Of a DNA stretch of 64,000 nucleotides, positions 38,301 to 50,878 are shown piece after piece. This DNA comes from Chondrosia reniformis (lineage: Eukaryota; Porifera; Demospongiae; Chondrillida; Chondrillidae), in contig OX359192.1 of assembly GCA_947172415.1 (NCBI GenBank), positions 870,501-934,500 of the forward strand, read 5' to 3'. Below the pieces are notes generated by a model. The model was given only the letters and a program-made list of their open reading frames with translations. It did not search any database and was not told where the DNA came from. Each line of letters begins with the position of its first letter. Positions within the stretch are counted from its first letter, which is position 1. A program made the translations under genes and the position numbers.

Positions 38301-41300
38301 TATCTTCAATTAAAAGAGCTGTGTTAAACTGAAAATTACAGTATATACGTATATATAATAACACCTTCTCATGTGTCATACGTATATATACACAATATTG
38401 TATTAAATAACTGCTGTTTTTAACTGACTATTTCAATTTTGAAATACCACAATTTAGAATCAGTTGCCTTTCTGTAAAAAATAAATAAAGAACAGTAAGT
38501 TACCATGTGTACAATACATATATACATAATATAGTATAAATAATATGTACATATATATATATTATTTAATATATACTCCACTTTCAAAAATACAAAGCAA
38601 GCTAACAGTTATGTACCTTTGCTTTCTTTGAGATCTTCTATTTAGCATAACCAATAACAAAATCATACCAAGAAAAAAAATAAACACTATCACTGCTACC
38701 AGCAACCCAATAAAAATGTATAAAACCAGGTTTTCATCAGTTCCTATATAATTGCAAAGCCGGAGAAGCATTAATTGTTAGGTTGAGTGAGTACATGCAT
38801 ATATGCATACTCCAACAGCTCTGCATATATATAAATAAATTATGTTCATGTTCATGTTCACGTATAATACTTGCAGTAGCTAATAAGAATGTTATATTAT
38901 TATATGTACGTATATGTATATACATACCTGAATTGCTTGGTACAGTTGTAGTGAAATTCACCCAAAAATCTATTTCTGGATACTTTTCTGATCTTGTTTG
39001 AACATGCAGGGTATAATTAGTGCGTGATTCTATATATTAAATCATACAGAAATTTCCTTTAATAGCCGAATCCCATGTTAGATATTATTTTCTATAAACA
39101 GACCTAAGTCTTTAATGACGAAAGATGACTCTGAACTGTTCACACTATAATTGCGACTGTAATTGTAATTGCTATAGCTAGTAGTGTTGGCATTACTGTC
39201 CTCTATATTTTCCACATTGAACCAGTACATTATATTTAAAACATTAGGAGTCCAAGATATTGATACTGATGAATAAGAAGGAACTAAAACAATATCCTCT
39301 TCAGATTTTATTGGCGGCTCTGTATAATATAAGTGGCAAAAAGATCAATTTAATGAGTAATCATCATGTAATTATGTAAATTGAAGAGTGTACATGTATT
39401 GATCATGTATATACTGCAAATATTATGCCATATATATATATATATATACAGTTCCTATACAGTATAATTTATATTACTGGTAATTTTTTATAACATACAT
39501 TAAAGAGATTATTCTACAGTTGACTATCATACAAACTCAAGAGTCGCAATATATACATTCGTATTAGCATTTATGTATTTGTATGTACCTATTGTGGTTG
39601 TGTTGACTGTATAATTTTCAGTCTTATAACGTCGACTACTGGTCTCTGTTGACATGGTCACTATATAGCTCTTGGCTGCTTCTATACAATGAACACATAC
39701 GTACATCATGAAAATATTTGAAAAGTATTTACCGTAATTTGGGAAATATTCGTGGTTGGCTCAAAGCACAAAAAAATCTCGCACTAAATTTTTGCTTGAT
39801 TATTTGTTCATGTGAATCAAGAAGTACAGTTGGTTTAGACCACAAAAATATTTCAACTCGAAAATTTATCACAGAAAAATGTCTGCACACAAAAATATCA
39901 ATAGTGGTATGTACGTACATGTTGATAAAATAATAAGTACAGACATATATAATACATATACATCATCACATAGACAAAGATTCCCATTGTCACTGATGAA
40001 GGAAGGATTTCCCAGAAAAGGATCTCTGGCCCAGAGAATTTAAGGAAAAGAATAAAATGTTTTGATGATTCCATTAATGCTGTACATATTGCATTTACAG
40101 TATATACGTATGTACAACAAAATTTCCAAAATATTATATAGATGCTCTACATGCAATGCAAACAATCATATACGCACATATGTATTATAAGTTTAAAATA
40201 CATATATACTATCATTATCATTATTCTTATATATATATATATATATATATACAGTAGCTGTCATATTCACTCTCTATAGGTTATTATACATATAATATGA
40301 AGGTCATTTTTAATACCATTTAATATACATCCAGGACACTGATCTACATACGTATATAACTGACAATAGGGGATATTTTGAAGTCTCCATTGTTAGGTTG
40401 TTTCACTGAATATATATACATATAGGCATGACATTGAATATACAAGTGCATGAATTTCTTGTTATATATAAATATAGAGTATATATGTATATGTCAAAGA
40501 GGATATATATACGTACCTAATCCATTGAAAGTATATTGTCTCCCATCACCCCTAACTACAGTAACTTCTTTAAAAACAGCTTCATCTGCTGGGTTTTCAG
40601 TAAGAATAATGAAATATCTGTCACAATCGCTGTCTTCTCTTGTATCCCAAGATACTGTAATGTTTTTAGTACCAGCTGTAGCCGTGATGTTCAATGGTAA
40701 TTGAGGTTCTATAAAAATGAATAATTGGAGTGATATATAGACTTTGTCCTCCGTTTTCTAACAAGTGGAGGCCTAAATGAAAAATCCCTTAAGTTAAAAT
40801 GAGTTTTATATCCTAAACTTTATGATACTATGCCCATTCTGTTTCTAGGTCCTTTCTTGGAGCCATATGAATTATTTAACATTACATTATTATATTGTAA
40901 CTTGCACTATATACAGTACAAGTTACAATATATATATATATATAATAAGTCAGACCATATAACTTCACATATATTCGAAGTATGTACATATTAAGTATAT
41001 TATATAAGAAAGAAGAGCAATTGGAATTAAGGATCCAGAGCTGACCATGGTCTGAACCACCACTGCTCTGGCCGCTAACTTATAATGAGTGTGCCTTCAA
41101 TCATGAAGGCTCCTTTTACTTTATCTGTACTAAATCTTACATTTACGATTTGGTGATATAATTATAAATATATAATTTCTCCTAATTATATATTTACAGA
41201 TCAAGGTGGAGGACCATGCATTATGTTTTTAAGTCTATATGGCCAAAATGTTCATTTTAAAATCAGAGTTAATTGCATACGTATATTATTCAAACCAATT

Positions 41301-43102
41301 AATTAGTTATAGACAGGATTTAAGCTAATGGTTGGTTTGGCATAATTAAAATTTTCCAGTGATCATATCGTAATCAAATGTATGTATGATCTTAATTCAA
41401 TTTACAACATACATATACGTATATATGTAAATACACTCACACACACATGCACACGCTCACACACACTCACACACTCACACACACATATGCACACACTCAC
41501 ACACTCACACACACATATGCACACACTCACACACTCACACACTCACACACACATATGCACACACTCACACACTCACACACACATATGCACACACTCACAC
41601 ACACACATATGCACACACTCACACACTCACACACACATATGCACACACTCACACACTCACACACACATATGCACACACTCACACACACACATATGCACAC
41701 ACTCACACACTCACACACACATATGCACACACTCACACACTCACACACACATATGCACACACTCACACACATGCACACGCTCACACACACATATGCACAC
41801 ACTCACACACTCACACACACATATGCACACACTCACACACTCACACACACATATGCACACACTCACACACACATGCACGCACTCACACACACATGCACAA
41901 CTCACACATACGTATGCAAAACTACCTTTGCAGTTTACGATAGCTTCATTTGTAGAGCACTGATGTTTTTCCAGTCCACATTTTTGCAGGTTCTGTTCAT
42001 ATCCATTACATTTTAAGCTATACTGCCAAAGTGGCACACTTCCTTTGCTAAAATTAAATGTAGCTACGTCAGACAATGCTTTTGGATATCCTAGCTTTTT
42101 GCAGACCACATTAGCATTTATATCATTATTCCAATACTTGTCACACACACGCATCCAAGTATTGTTGGAAAATATCTCAACGTAACCTTCATTGGTGTTG
42201 TTATGGGTACCATTTGTAATCCTAAGGTCAACTGGAACATATACAAATACATATTTAATTGAAATGCAGGAAAAAGATATATATAGTATGTAGTTAGTGA
42301 TGCAATGGAGCGGTAAATAAAAATATGGAAGAATGCAATTCAACATTTTCCTCAAGTATACGTATACACTATATAATTAAAACACTTGTGAAATGATGTA
42401 TACTGAAATAAATGAATGCTGATATGAAAGACGGAGAGAAAAGGAAAGGGGAGAAAATATTAGTATATAAAGTAGAAATGCCATTATGCTAGCGTATTCA
42501 TTGGGGTTACTTATTTATGTAAGCATGGATGAATTAAATCAATTAAGGAATCAATTAAATGTTAGACAGTATACATTTGGTACTTACTTTCACATGTCAA
42601 ATTAATATAACTGCTACAATTTCCAAGTTTATAGCTCCTAGATGTATTAGTACAGTCGAATAGTGAACTTTCTGTTCCATTACAATTTATTTCCAACATT
42701 TTATCAGAATTATCATTGCTTCCTATTATATTTTGAGATCTAGAATAAGTATAGACTGCTGAATATCCAAGTGTTCTACAGGCTACATTAGCTTCATGTT
42801 TTCCCCATAATATGGGTCTAAAAGGAAATTCAAAATCCTTCCAGTCTCTATTATCGCTACCACAGACTCTCTTCGTTTCAAGGCCATTATTGATCTCAAC
42901 TATACCTTTCCAAGGGTATCCGTTACCAACAAGATTTACTATAATAATAATACGTATATATGTATAATTATTTACATAAATCTATATAATATGTACACAT
43001 ATGTGTGGATTATAATTGACTGTTTATATACCAACTTGTTGGACTATCTGATGCTGATGTACAGCGCAACAGAAGCACCGCATATAAAGTACAAATATTC
43101 AT
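35362..43102 (-). CDS. Receptor tyrosine kinase with SRCR and FN3 ectodomain
   Basis: Sixteen exons in transcript order, 904 aa: 43102-43036 (signal peptide [17 protein letters not shown]; boundary less certain), 42938-42588 (SRCR 1), 42231-41926 (SRCR 2), 40708-40517 and 39681-39589 (FN3 1), 39319-39104 and 39029-38928 (FN3 2), 38743-38617 ([22 protein letters not shown]), 38471-38429, 38328-38109 (IGNGNFGEV loop; VVVKRLK lysine), 37962-37769 (helix C Glu in FLNEFKIM), 37689-37456, 37047-36839 ([26 protein letters not shown]), 36501-36461 ([11 protein letters not shown]), 35870-35774, 35584-35362. A kinase insert between the lobes holds several Tyr (YNKIY, RYVLEED, NYYP). HRDLACRN marks a tyrosine kinase, and all catalytic residues are present. 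SRCR cysteines are abundant ([16 protein letters not shown]). The tail has [11 protein letters not shown]. The ligand is unknown. Confidence 0.92.
35985..36425. mobile_element. Family C MITE with nested hammerhead-like repeat
   Basis: Outer arms are TGATAAGCAAATAATCACTAG with TATTACGCCAAACC on the left and CCAGTGATCATTTTGCTTATCA (in two pieces) on the right. The inner part includes CCAATTTAATAGGACTTTGG. About 220 bp between the arms are absent from the 25668 copy and carry the family E hammerhead-like motif, suggesting nested insertion. It lies in a receptor kinase intron. Confidence 0.6.
36230..36274 (+). ncRNA. Hammerhead-like motif with one core change (family E)
   Basis: Stem I ACCACA pairs with TGTGGT (6 bp). 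The core CTGATGA is intact. Stem II is GCCC/GGGC with loop AAATAA. The GAAA box reads AAAA (first core G changed to A). Stem III is ACAGCTGT-type, followed by C at the cleavage position. The fold is complete, but the core substitution predicts little or no activity. Confidence 0.5.
36590..36642 (-). mobile_element. tRNA-derived SINE fragment
   Basis: The reverse strand reads TTGTAGCTCAGTGGCAGAGC, then ACTGGTGGTCATAATC. Same head as the 4590 copy. It lies in a receptor kinase intron. Confidence 0.55.
37288..37362 (-). mobile_element. tRNA-like SINE copy
   Basis: The reverse strand has GCGTTTATAGCTCAGTGGTA (A box) and, about 40 bases on, CCTGGGTTCAACTCCCAAC (B box and T-arm). This is the most tRNA-like copy in the window, but the acceptor ends (GCGTTTA, and the sequence after CTCCCAAC) do not pair well, so it is not called a tRNA gene. 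Confidence 0.55.
39974..40036 (+). mobile_element. Family A ribozyme-end fragment
   Basis: CAAAGATTCCCATTGTCACTG, split here as CAAAGATTCCC and TCACTGATGAAGGAAGG, then TTTCCCAGAAAAGGATCTC. It matches the hammerhead end of family A on the forward strand, with a degraded stem III. Receptor kinase intron. Confidence 0.55.
41035..41092 (-). mobile_element. tRNA-derived SINE fragment, diverged
   Basis: The reverse strand shows TATAAGTTAGCGGCCAGAGC and AGTGGTGGTTCAGACCATGG, a weak match to the SINE head. Receptor kinase intron 3. Confidence 0.35.
41430..41912. repeat. CA-rich minisatellite
   Basis: Tandem ACACACTCACACACTCACAC and ACATATGCAC blocks, repeating every 24-36 bp. It begins 14 bp downstream (in transcript sense) of the donor of the SRCR 2 exon. 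Long open frames here are artefacts of the repeat. Confidence 0.95.
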
Positions 43103-43974
43103 TTTCGCACAGTATCTCCACTTTATTTTTCATATGAAATAGATTTGGTTCTCTGTAACTCCTCGAGCTCAAAACGTATTTGCTGACCACAACTGAGTGA
43201 ATTATACATATAGCTCATACACTTTTAAAGATAGCTTATTCCAACAGGAAGTTCCTATATACATTTTATGTCCTCAAAACATATAGGTGGGATATATATA
43301 TAATTTTTACAAATCTTGCATAGTATACAGTGACTTATATTCTATACATTGCATATATATATACAGCATAATTTTTTTAACTGAAGATTGTTTATCTCAA
43401 TAGCAATAACAAGCTATTTCCTAGTTAGAGCGACCGGTTTGTGCAAGAACTCAAAGTGGGTATGCCTATTTACCATATCTCCTTGTGAATGGGTGAACAG
43501 TGAACCAAAATGTTATGGAATTTGTATCTATATACCATAAAAAACAATTAAATACATTAAATAACAATTTAGACTCCAGAAAAGGGAAGGCATCATTAAG
43601 GAGTAAATTCCTTTGGTTCTGCCCAGTGTAACTCAGTTATATACCCTGTTCAGAGTGCACTAGTGATGGGGTAAACCAGGTCTAGAGTCTAATGAACTTG
43701 ACATCAAAATGAGGCTTTAAACTTTTTACATAAAGATTAAGTAGAATAATAGCTAGAATGATTATAATCCAAATATGGCTTACTTGAAAACATATATATG
43801 AACCACTGCAGAACTCATTCCAAACCACTTCATACAATAAACCACTTTATAGATGAGTATTAGAACAATATCAATTTTATATACGTACGTATACACATGA
43901 AATAATAATAATGTAGGTCTTCATACAGTTTGTAATCTACAGTTCTCAATAATGAGCGCTGTCACACACACAAG
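43103..43974. other. Intergenic, upstream of receptor kinase
   Basis: About 870 bp between the receptor kinase start and the STOML2 stop, both on the reverse strand. AT-rich, no exon seen. Presumed to hold the kinase promoter. Confidence 0.5.
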
Positions 43975-46900
43975 TTATTTGTCATCATATTTCCTTCTGG
44001 TTGGAGAGGTAGCTATACTCATGACACTGTCTTCATTGTCAAGAGATTCTGACAGGTTTGTTTTCTGTGGCGAAAATGTCAGGAGATCGCTTTCTTCATT
44101 AAAAGGTAGTTTCTCAGTAGTACCCGACTTGGGAAGGACAGATGTTCCCCCACTTTCAATCTAATTAGTATAAAATAGACTATTTTCAATAGCTGGAGCC
44201 TTTTAATCTCAATTATGTACAAAGTACATTGCAGTACAAACCTGCTTAACCATCTCTTCCATCTCTCTAGCCAAATCCTCTTCCTGTTCAGTGGTCAAAT
44301 CTTCTTCATTGGTTTTAACATTATTTCCTTTCTGTGACATATTACTGTAAATGGCCATAGCCTAAAGTTGAGGAAACCAATGTGAGTAGGAGGATGTGGG
44401 TAGAAGATACATACGTATCTACCACGATGGAGTCCAATTAGTGTGTGGGGGCAAGGCATTCCAAGATAATGGCAGAGTGGAACAAAAATAATCCAATTAA
44501 AAATCTATCCATTTTCTTTGATAATGACAGGATGTTAAAAATATAGTTAATTCGTAATTTCTTTTGTAATACATTTTGAAATTATTTTGTATTGCTTAGT
44601 CCTAAGTAGTCACTAAAGGCCGAGGACTGAAGGTCATAACTTGAACAGTTCTACCATACAAATTGTTCTGAAAGATTTCAGTTGGATTTGGTGGCCTGTT
44701 ACCTCAGTGGATCACCCATAATGCACTGTATGTATGCAAAGTAGAAAAACATCGGCAGCAGAAACATTAGAATTACCTGGGCCACCATAGAAGACACATC
44801 TCCAGTCTTCTCGGGTAGTATGACAGTGTTGGTGGTCTTGGCTAGCTTTTTAAAGGCATCTACATACTACACAAATGACAAGGAGGAGGAATGGAAGTTG
44901 AAATATACAGCTCCTTAAAGGCCTTAAATGTACATACAGGTAGTAGTTATACCACATTAAAGTGTGATGCATAAGTGATATCTGCCCAGACCAAAGGTCG
45001 AGGGCGGATATCACTTAGCTTCACACTTAAGTGTGGTATAATTAATATATATCACATATGACTTGAATCAATTGTAAAGGTGATGATAGGTACTGTAACT
45101 AAGAGTAGGCCTACTGGTGATATAACATTTATCACTAGTTCAAGTGTGAAATATAAGGTTTGTAACACCCCAGATATCACCCAGTTGCACTGGTAATGTG
45201 ATATATTAATGGGTTATAATATCCCTGTACCATGAACATGTATGTATGTACTGATAGGAAATGAATTTCACACTTTATAAGAGGATGTAACAAAGTAGTG
45301 TACAGTAACATGTATTACTTAATCCCAAACCTCTGGATTTACCCTATCCACTTATATCTCCTCAGAAGCTCAAATGAGCTGTAATAGGCGAAACCCTAGT
45401 CAACTTAGGGCCAGTACATCAACAGAGGGCCAGTACATCAACAGAGGGCCAGCACATCAACAGAGGGCCAGTACATCAACAGAGGGCCAGTACATCAACT
45501 TAGGGCCAGTACATCAACAGAGGGCCAGTACATCAACAGAGGGCCAGCACATCAACAGAGGGCCAGCACATCAACTTAGGGCCAGTACATCAACAGAGGG
45601 CCAGCACATCAACAGAGGGCCAGTACATCAACTTAGGGCCAGTACATCAACTTAGGGCCAGTACATCAACTTAGGGCCAGTACATCAACAGAGGGCCAGC
45701 ACATCAACAGAGGGCCAGTACATCAACTTAGGGCCAGTACATCAACTTAGGGCCAGTACATCAACTTAGGGCCAGTACATCAACAGAGGGCCAGTACATC
45801 AACAGAGGGCCAGTACATCAACAGAGGGCCAGTACATCAACAGAGGGCCAGTACATCAACAGAGGGGTACTACATTCAAAGTATTAGTCTCACTTGTTCT
45901 GCTACTGAGAGTGAAGCGGCATTGGACCCGTGCTATACACAAAGAAACAAATGAAACTAATTATGCAAGATCTATGTACGTACGTATGTATGAAGTGATA
46001 GGGAGTAATTTTAGTTGCATTCATAATGAACGATAAGTTTATTGAAGCTATGTGCAATGAAAATTAATTGAGCTACAGTAGATTGGATGTTTCGATCCGT
46101 AGGTCTTATTGCTGATGAAGACCTACGGGTCGAAGCATTCAATCTAGTTCGATTTTTGTTGCAGATAACTTCAATAAACTTATCGTATGTATGTATGTAC
46201 GTATGTATTGTATAGGAAGAGGTATCTGACCTTCCTGCCAATAGCCTGACCAACCACTTGGAGTGATTTAGCTCTTGCTGTGGCCTTAGTGAGGATTGCC
46301 TTAGCCTCACCTGTGTCCATGACAACCAGAAATATTTAGAAAGTACATACACGAATAAATCTAACATATCATTTTCTGCTACATCTACTTTAGAATAAAG
46401 GCCTATAGGGAACTAAAATTAGTGAGAGCCTTGGATGAGAATACAAGAGTATTCTCCTTCTACTTTTCTTTAACTGGGTCAGACAGCTGATTCCAGGAAT
46501 TCCACCCTTCCTCAGTGACCCGGGAGGCTTATCCTCTAGTGAGTCCTTACCATGCATGGTCAGCAATGGGTAACCTTTACTATTACTTTATTCATTCAAA
46601 TGGTAAGTATCCTTACTATATTTTTGTATCTTCTTATGTCAGTGCCATATATGTACATAAACAGACGTACGTACATACATATGTATGTAGGTGTCCTTGT
46701 AAATGTTTACAGTCATAATACATAACTGACCCTGAGCCTGATTGATCTGCTGTATCTTATCAGCTTCAGAGGTGAGGATCTTGCTTTGTCGAACCCCCTC
46801 CGCCTTGTTGATAGCTGACTCACGAGCACCTTTAGGGAAGGAGACAAGCAGAGGAAGAAGACATGACATACATAGGGTTAGGATTAGAAAGCTACATACT

Positions 46901-49900
46901 GTATCCTCTCTTGCTGAGAAGCCAGTATAAACATTAACATATTATATAATATTCACACCTCAAGTGAAAGCTACATCGACGACTGAAGATGGTGATTGTG
47001 TAATAAGAAGATCTTGTCCAGGGAAGATCAGGGCTTACAGTATGTTGTGATATATGTAGCTATAAGTTTTCAAATATGTATTACAGTTTTACAGAAAAAT
47101 CCAGAGATATGTTACTCATACCGCAAGTCCTGCTACGTATGCAATATTCAGGAGCATTTGAGTGTCACTTATGTACGTATACTGCTATAGGAATGACAAA
47201 CCTTCGGACTCCAAAATGGCCGCTCTCTTCTTCCGTTCCGCCTCCACCTGTAAAGAGAGTTTAGTTATGATCACATCCTAAGGCTTCAGGTTCCTATAAA
47301 AGATGTCTGACTTAAAGTACGTACGTATTTCTATCTCTTAATGAATTGACATCTACGTACTTGATTAGGATTTCAAGCTACGTATGTATGTATATGTTCA
47401 TTAGATGATAGATATTGCTTCTGGGCGTGCCAAACTTATCTTTAATATGATTTATCTTTGCTAAAGAAGATACCGAGGGGTTGCCATATCTATAGACACT
47501 TACAAGACCAAAGATGAACCATCTCAAAGATGCATGGTCTTAAAGATGAATCATCTCAAAGATGCTTGGTCTTAAAGATGAATCATCTCAAAGATGCTTG
47601 GTCTTGCTCAATATACGTAATATACATTTGTTAGTCCAATAGGAGTGAATGTGAGGTTTGAGAATGAGGATTACCTGCATCTGCATGGCTTCCTTGACTT
47701 TAGGCGGTAACTGTATGTCTCTAATCTCGTACCTCATGCAGATGATACCCCAAGCCTCTGAAGCATGGTTGATAGCCTCTATACATCATAACAACACAAC
47801 ATGTACGTAACTACGCATTGACCATGCAGAAAATGAGGAAAAGTTGGCATGAAACTGTTTACTTATCCAAAGCTCTTTAAGTGTTCCCTTAGTAATGTAT
47901 TGGTCTCGGAAAACAGTCTCTTCTAAGTATTTTACTCAGTCTAAGCTCTACTGAGGTCAACCACACCCTTAGGAAATTGATTATTCTTATGAGTCGCAAG
48001 TAAACATAAATATAGTACATATACACCCCGTTGCTGGGGCAACCAAGGCAAATTATATTCCACAACCGTTCTAATAAAAAGCCTTGCAATTATTTACACT
48101 TGTAGCAATACATATAATATAGCAATGGTTTGGTTATCTCACCAACTATTGATGCATTTAAACTGGTCCTCTCCTGAAAAACTCTATCCAAAGCAATTTT
48201 ACCTAAATGATTTTAACAATTACAAAACAAGTAAGGCGTGGCATCTATCATTTGGACACCTTCTAAAACAGGTGCCACACCTACTGTAGTATATAATACA
48301 GTGTGTTTATGGCATGTTCAGATACCAGTAGCTACTGGTAGTAACCTATACATACAAACTGATTTGACATAAGAGTTGAGGGAATCGCTTTTAACAATCA
48401 TACACACATACAGTGCAACAAGTGAATCAAATCACACACTTTAACATTGAATGTACTGTACAGTAAAGTATGTACCTTTCAAGTGACTCACTATCACATG
48501 TACTTATAAAACAGAGCTAATACACTCACAGGGCTGCATAGAGGGGGGGCATTTGCCCCCACTAGGATTGATCCCCCCCCCCCCCCAGATTTTGGGAAGT
48601 AAATATAATGAACAAGGAAATTATTAACTGTTTTAAATCGTATTAACCATTTCCTTGTTCATACTATTTTGCCTACATAATAATATTGATGTTGGTCATA
48701 GAGTTTTCTGAGTTCTAGGTTTGACGTTTTTAAATGTGTTTCAGCCAATCCTTTGTCGAGAGATAAAGAATTGGTAGCTTGGTTACTCTAAAGAATTGCT
48801 ACCCAGTGCTACTGATGAGGAGTGGTATTCTCCGAAAAGGCCTTATAGCACAGTGGTAAACTTGAGTTTTATGACGATTTTTACTACGAAGTTAATATAA
48901 ACTACGTACGTACGTATGTACTTCAACAACACCCTCATAACATTGCCCCCTAAATTTTGAAAATTTCATTTAGCCCCCCTGGCCCTATTTCTGCATGCAG
49001 GCCTGACTCACCCAACTCAGATCTCATCGTGGTCTGCGCTAGCTGTATCATGGCATACTCTGCATCCTCAACACCATAAGATGCCTGCACACATGATATT
49101 AAAGTCTCAGAATAACAGTGTGTAAGAGGAAGGCCTAGTATTATATAAGCTATAAACCAATTAATTTATACATGATTCTTAGCATTATATCAATATTGTA
49201 CCAACTGGTAGACTCACTTTATAAGTATCAAAGACGCGTAAATACAGGACTCCATCAATGTGAAGAGTTACATTGTCTGAGAATAAATCACATTTACATA
49301 CGTACATATACAAATGTATATAGCAGGATCAGTGGAAAAGGAAATATGTACAAAGAAAATATTCATATGAATGGATGTAAAATGAAATTTCTTTGAACAT
49401 TGTGTAAATTAATAAATAAAAAAATAATAAATGATAGACATGACTATACATTACAGGCATCATTGCATACAAAAAGTATTCATAAATGTATGGATATACA
49501 TACAGTAGGAAGAGTGGATGGACGATGGATATAGTTGTGAACATGAATCAGTGAGATTGGGAAAAACTGTTCTATGTTCGTACCTTCTGTTATTGCAGAC
49601 TGAGATGGTATTTCAATTGTTTGTTCCTTCAAGCTCTGAATGTAACGGATCTGATCAATGAGGGGAATTATGATATTCAGTCCCTGTACACAAGAAAGAA
49701 TAAAACATATCAGGCAGTTTCAGCCAAACTATATATATACATACATCAACAAGTGAGTACCACTAGTAGAAATTGCACAAAATCTCTGAGGCCATTTTTG
49801 TGCTATAATATCAATTAAAGCTCTTACAGGAGACATTGTCTTTTTAAACTTGCCAAATCTCTCCACTATCCACTCCTCTTGTTGTGGAACAAAATGGATG

Positions 49901-50878
49901 ACCTTCAAAACAAACAGAGATAATAAGAAAATGGCAGTATCACATATGCTTGAAGCTAGTGCTCTTGCTTGCAATGATGCATGTGATCCCTCAAACTTAA
50001 GAAATTGGCAGAAGGAAGAATGTCTGCTTCCATTATCCAATCATTTTGTTATAAATTGTGCAAGAAATTGATATATACGTACATACGTATATACTGTATA
50101 ATGCACGCCTTAAGCATTTGTTAAACTACGTATGTATTAAAAAAGAGGCTAGTTATTAATACAAATCACAGTTAAAGTTTGATTGATAGGTGTCTGTAAA
50201 TGCTGAGACCAAGTCACAGCTTCATATCTTTCCATTTGATGGAGTTACAGAATGAATATAGAGTACTCATAGTTTTAGAAGGAGAAAATTTCACTGTATA
50301 CGTACATGTAACATGCAAAGTAACCATCAATTTTTTCAAAATACAGTGTTTGATTTTCCTTAATTCACTGGGATCCTTATTAAGTTGAGCTACGTAAGTG
50401 GAGTTTCAGTACTTAATAATGACACTTGCTGCATCAAGCAAAGACAACTGGTGGGGCATTGCAAGCATGTATGCTAGTGTACTGACTCACGTGGTTCATA
50501 GGCGGCCTTCTACGTGATGAGTGGGCACTAGTGGTCCTCAATGACCGAATTTGCACTTCAAAAAGAGTTGAGCGCAGATTCTACAACGAAACAGATTAGA
50601 TGATTCGAAAAACTACATGGAGGGAACAGTTTTCCAGGCATTAAGTTGATCTGCAGATGGCTTTACATTTCCGTTATCTCTCAGCCATATTAGGTGCTTA
50701 ATCGTAATTACAGGTGACCAAAGTTTTATAGAGTAATCTATTGCTTAACGTCTCATTGGGGAAATAGCCGTCTTGCCCGATTTGTACAGAAACATTTTCA
50801 CGAAAATCGACAAGTAAGAGTACTTTCGCTTACTATCGGTCTTATGTTGAAATAGCTTCCTCGAAGAACTGACGCCAT
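43975..50878 (-). CDS. STOML2: Stomatin-like protein 2, mitochondrial
   Basis: Inner-membrane SPFH scaffold protein that binds prohibitins and cardiolipin. Fifteen exons in transcript order join in frame to 421 aa: 50878-50834, 50580-50491, 49902-49828, 49683-49584, 49276-49218, 49084-49012, 48202-48143, 47778-47675, 47247-47202, 46829-46731, 46310-46231, 45932-45894, 44866-44777, 44361-44242, 44160-43975. The first two exons give an Arg-rich mitochondrial presequence (MASVLRGSYFNIRP; RTTSAHSSRRRPP). SPFH matches include HFVPQQEEWIVERFGKF, IPLIDQIRYIQSLKE, DNVTLHIDGVLYLRV, ASYGVEDAEYAMIQLAQTTM, EAWGIICMRYEIRDIQLPP and QMQVEAERKKRA. The coiled-coil part has ARESAINKAEGVRQSKIL, and the C-terminal part YVDAFKKLAKTTNT with GDVSSMVAQ. 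The Ser-rich tail (about 60 aa) goes beyond the human length. Head-to-head with the sulfotransferase at 51067. Confidence 0.95.
44944..45050. mobile_element. Family D palindromic MITE
   Basis: Inverted arms TATACCACATTAAAGTGTGA and TCACACTTAAGTGTGGTATA, with inner AAGTGATATC and GATATCACTT. The centre is CCAGACCAAAGGTCGAGGGC. A related half-copy is at 45125-45212. STOML2 intron 12. Confidence 0.7.
45408..45866. repeat. 19-bp minisatellite
   Basis: About 24 copies of GGGCCAGTACATCAACAGA, with an AACTTA variant of AACAGA. It ends 28 bp downstream (in transcript sense) of the donor of STOML2 exon 12. Confidence 0.95.
46015..46195. mobile_element. Family B fold-back element with hammerhead-like core
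   Basis: Outer arms are ACGATAAGTTTATTGAAG and CTTCAATAAACTTATCGT. The inner part reads CTGATGA, A, GACC-TACG-GGTC, GAAGCATTCAAT on the forward strand and a mirrored, more decayed core on the other arm (TTTCGATCCGTAGGTC). STOML2 intron 11, next to its donor. Confidence 0.65.
46358..46536 (-). mobile_element. Family A repeat with mutated hammerhead
   Basis: STOML2 intron 10. The hammerhead region 46521-46476 has a perfect stem I (GGGTCA/TGACCC), but the core reads CTGAGGA and GAAT. Ribozyme strand reverse. Confidence 0.75.
47490..47612. repeat. 31-bp tandem repeat
   Basis: Three copies of AAGATGAATCATCTCAAAG followed by ATGCTTGGTCTT. STOML2 intron 8. Confidence 0.85.
48531..49003. mobile_element. 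G-tract repeat element(s) flanking a hammerhead
   Basis: The left end reads GGGCTGCATAGAGGGGGGGC. The right end, reversed, reads CTGCATGCAGAAATAGGGCC, then AGGGGGGC. Either one element with inverted ends or two copies head to head. The predicted hammerhead at 48806 lies between them. STOML2 intron 6. Confidence 0.5.
48806..48851 (+). ncRNA. Predicted hammerhead ribozyme, intact core (family F)
   Basis: Stem I is GTGCTA paired with TAGCAC (6 bp, perfect). The core CTGATGA is at 48812-48818. Stem II is GGAG/CTCC (4 bp, with the preferred G-C at its base) and loop TGGTATT. The core GAAA is at 48834-48837. Stem III is very short (AGGCCT), followed by U and A at the cleavage position (48844-48845). 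Every conserved core base is present. The 46-nt layout and loop match the family A ribozyme at 24865-24910. It is antisense to STOML2, in intron 6. Downstream TAGCACAGTGG also resembles a pol III A box. Confidence 0.6.

Noticed and set aside
41382..42355. His/Thr-rich and Cys/Val-rich ORFs
   Set aside because: Products of the CA-rich repeat. The real exon on the reverse strand is 42231-41926.
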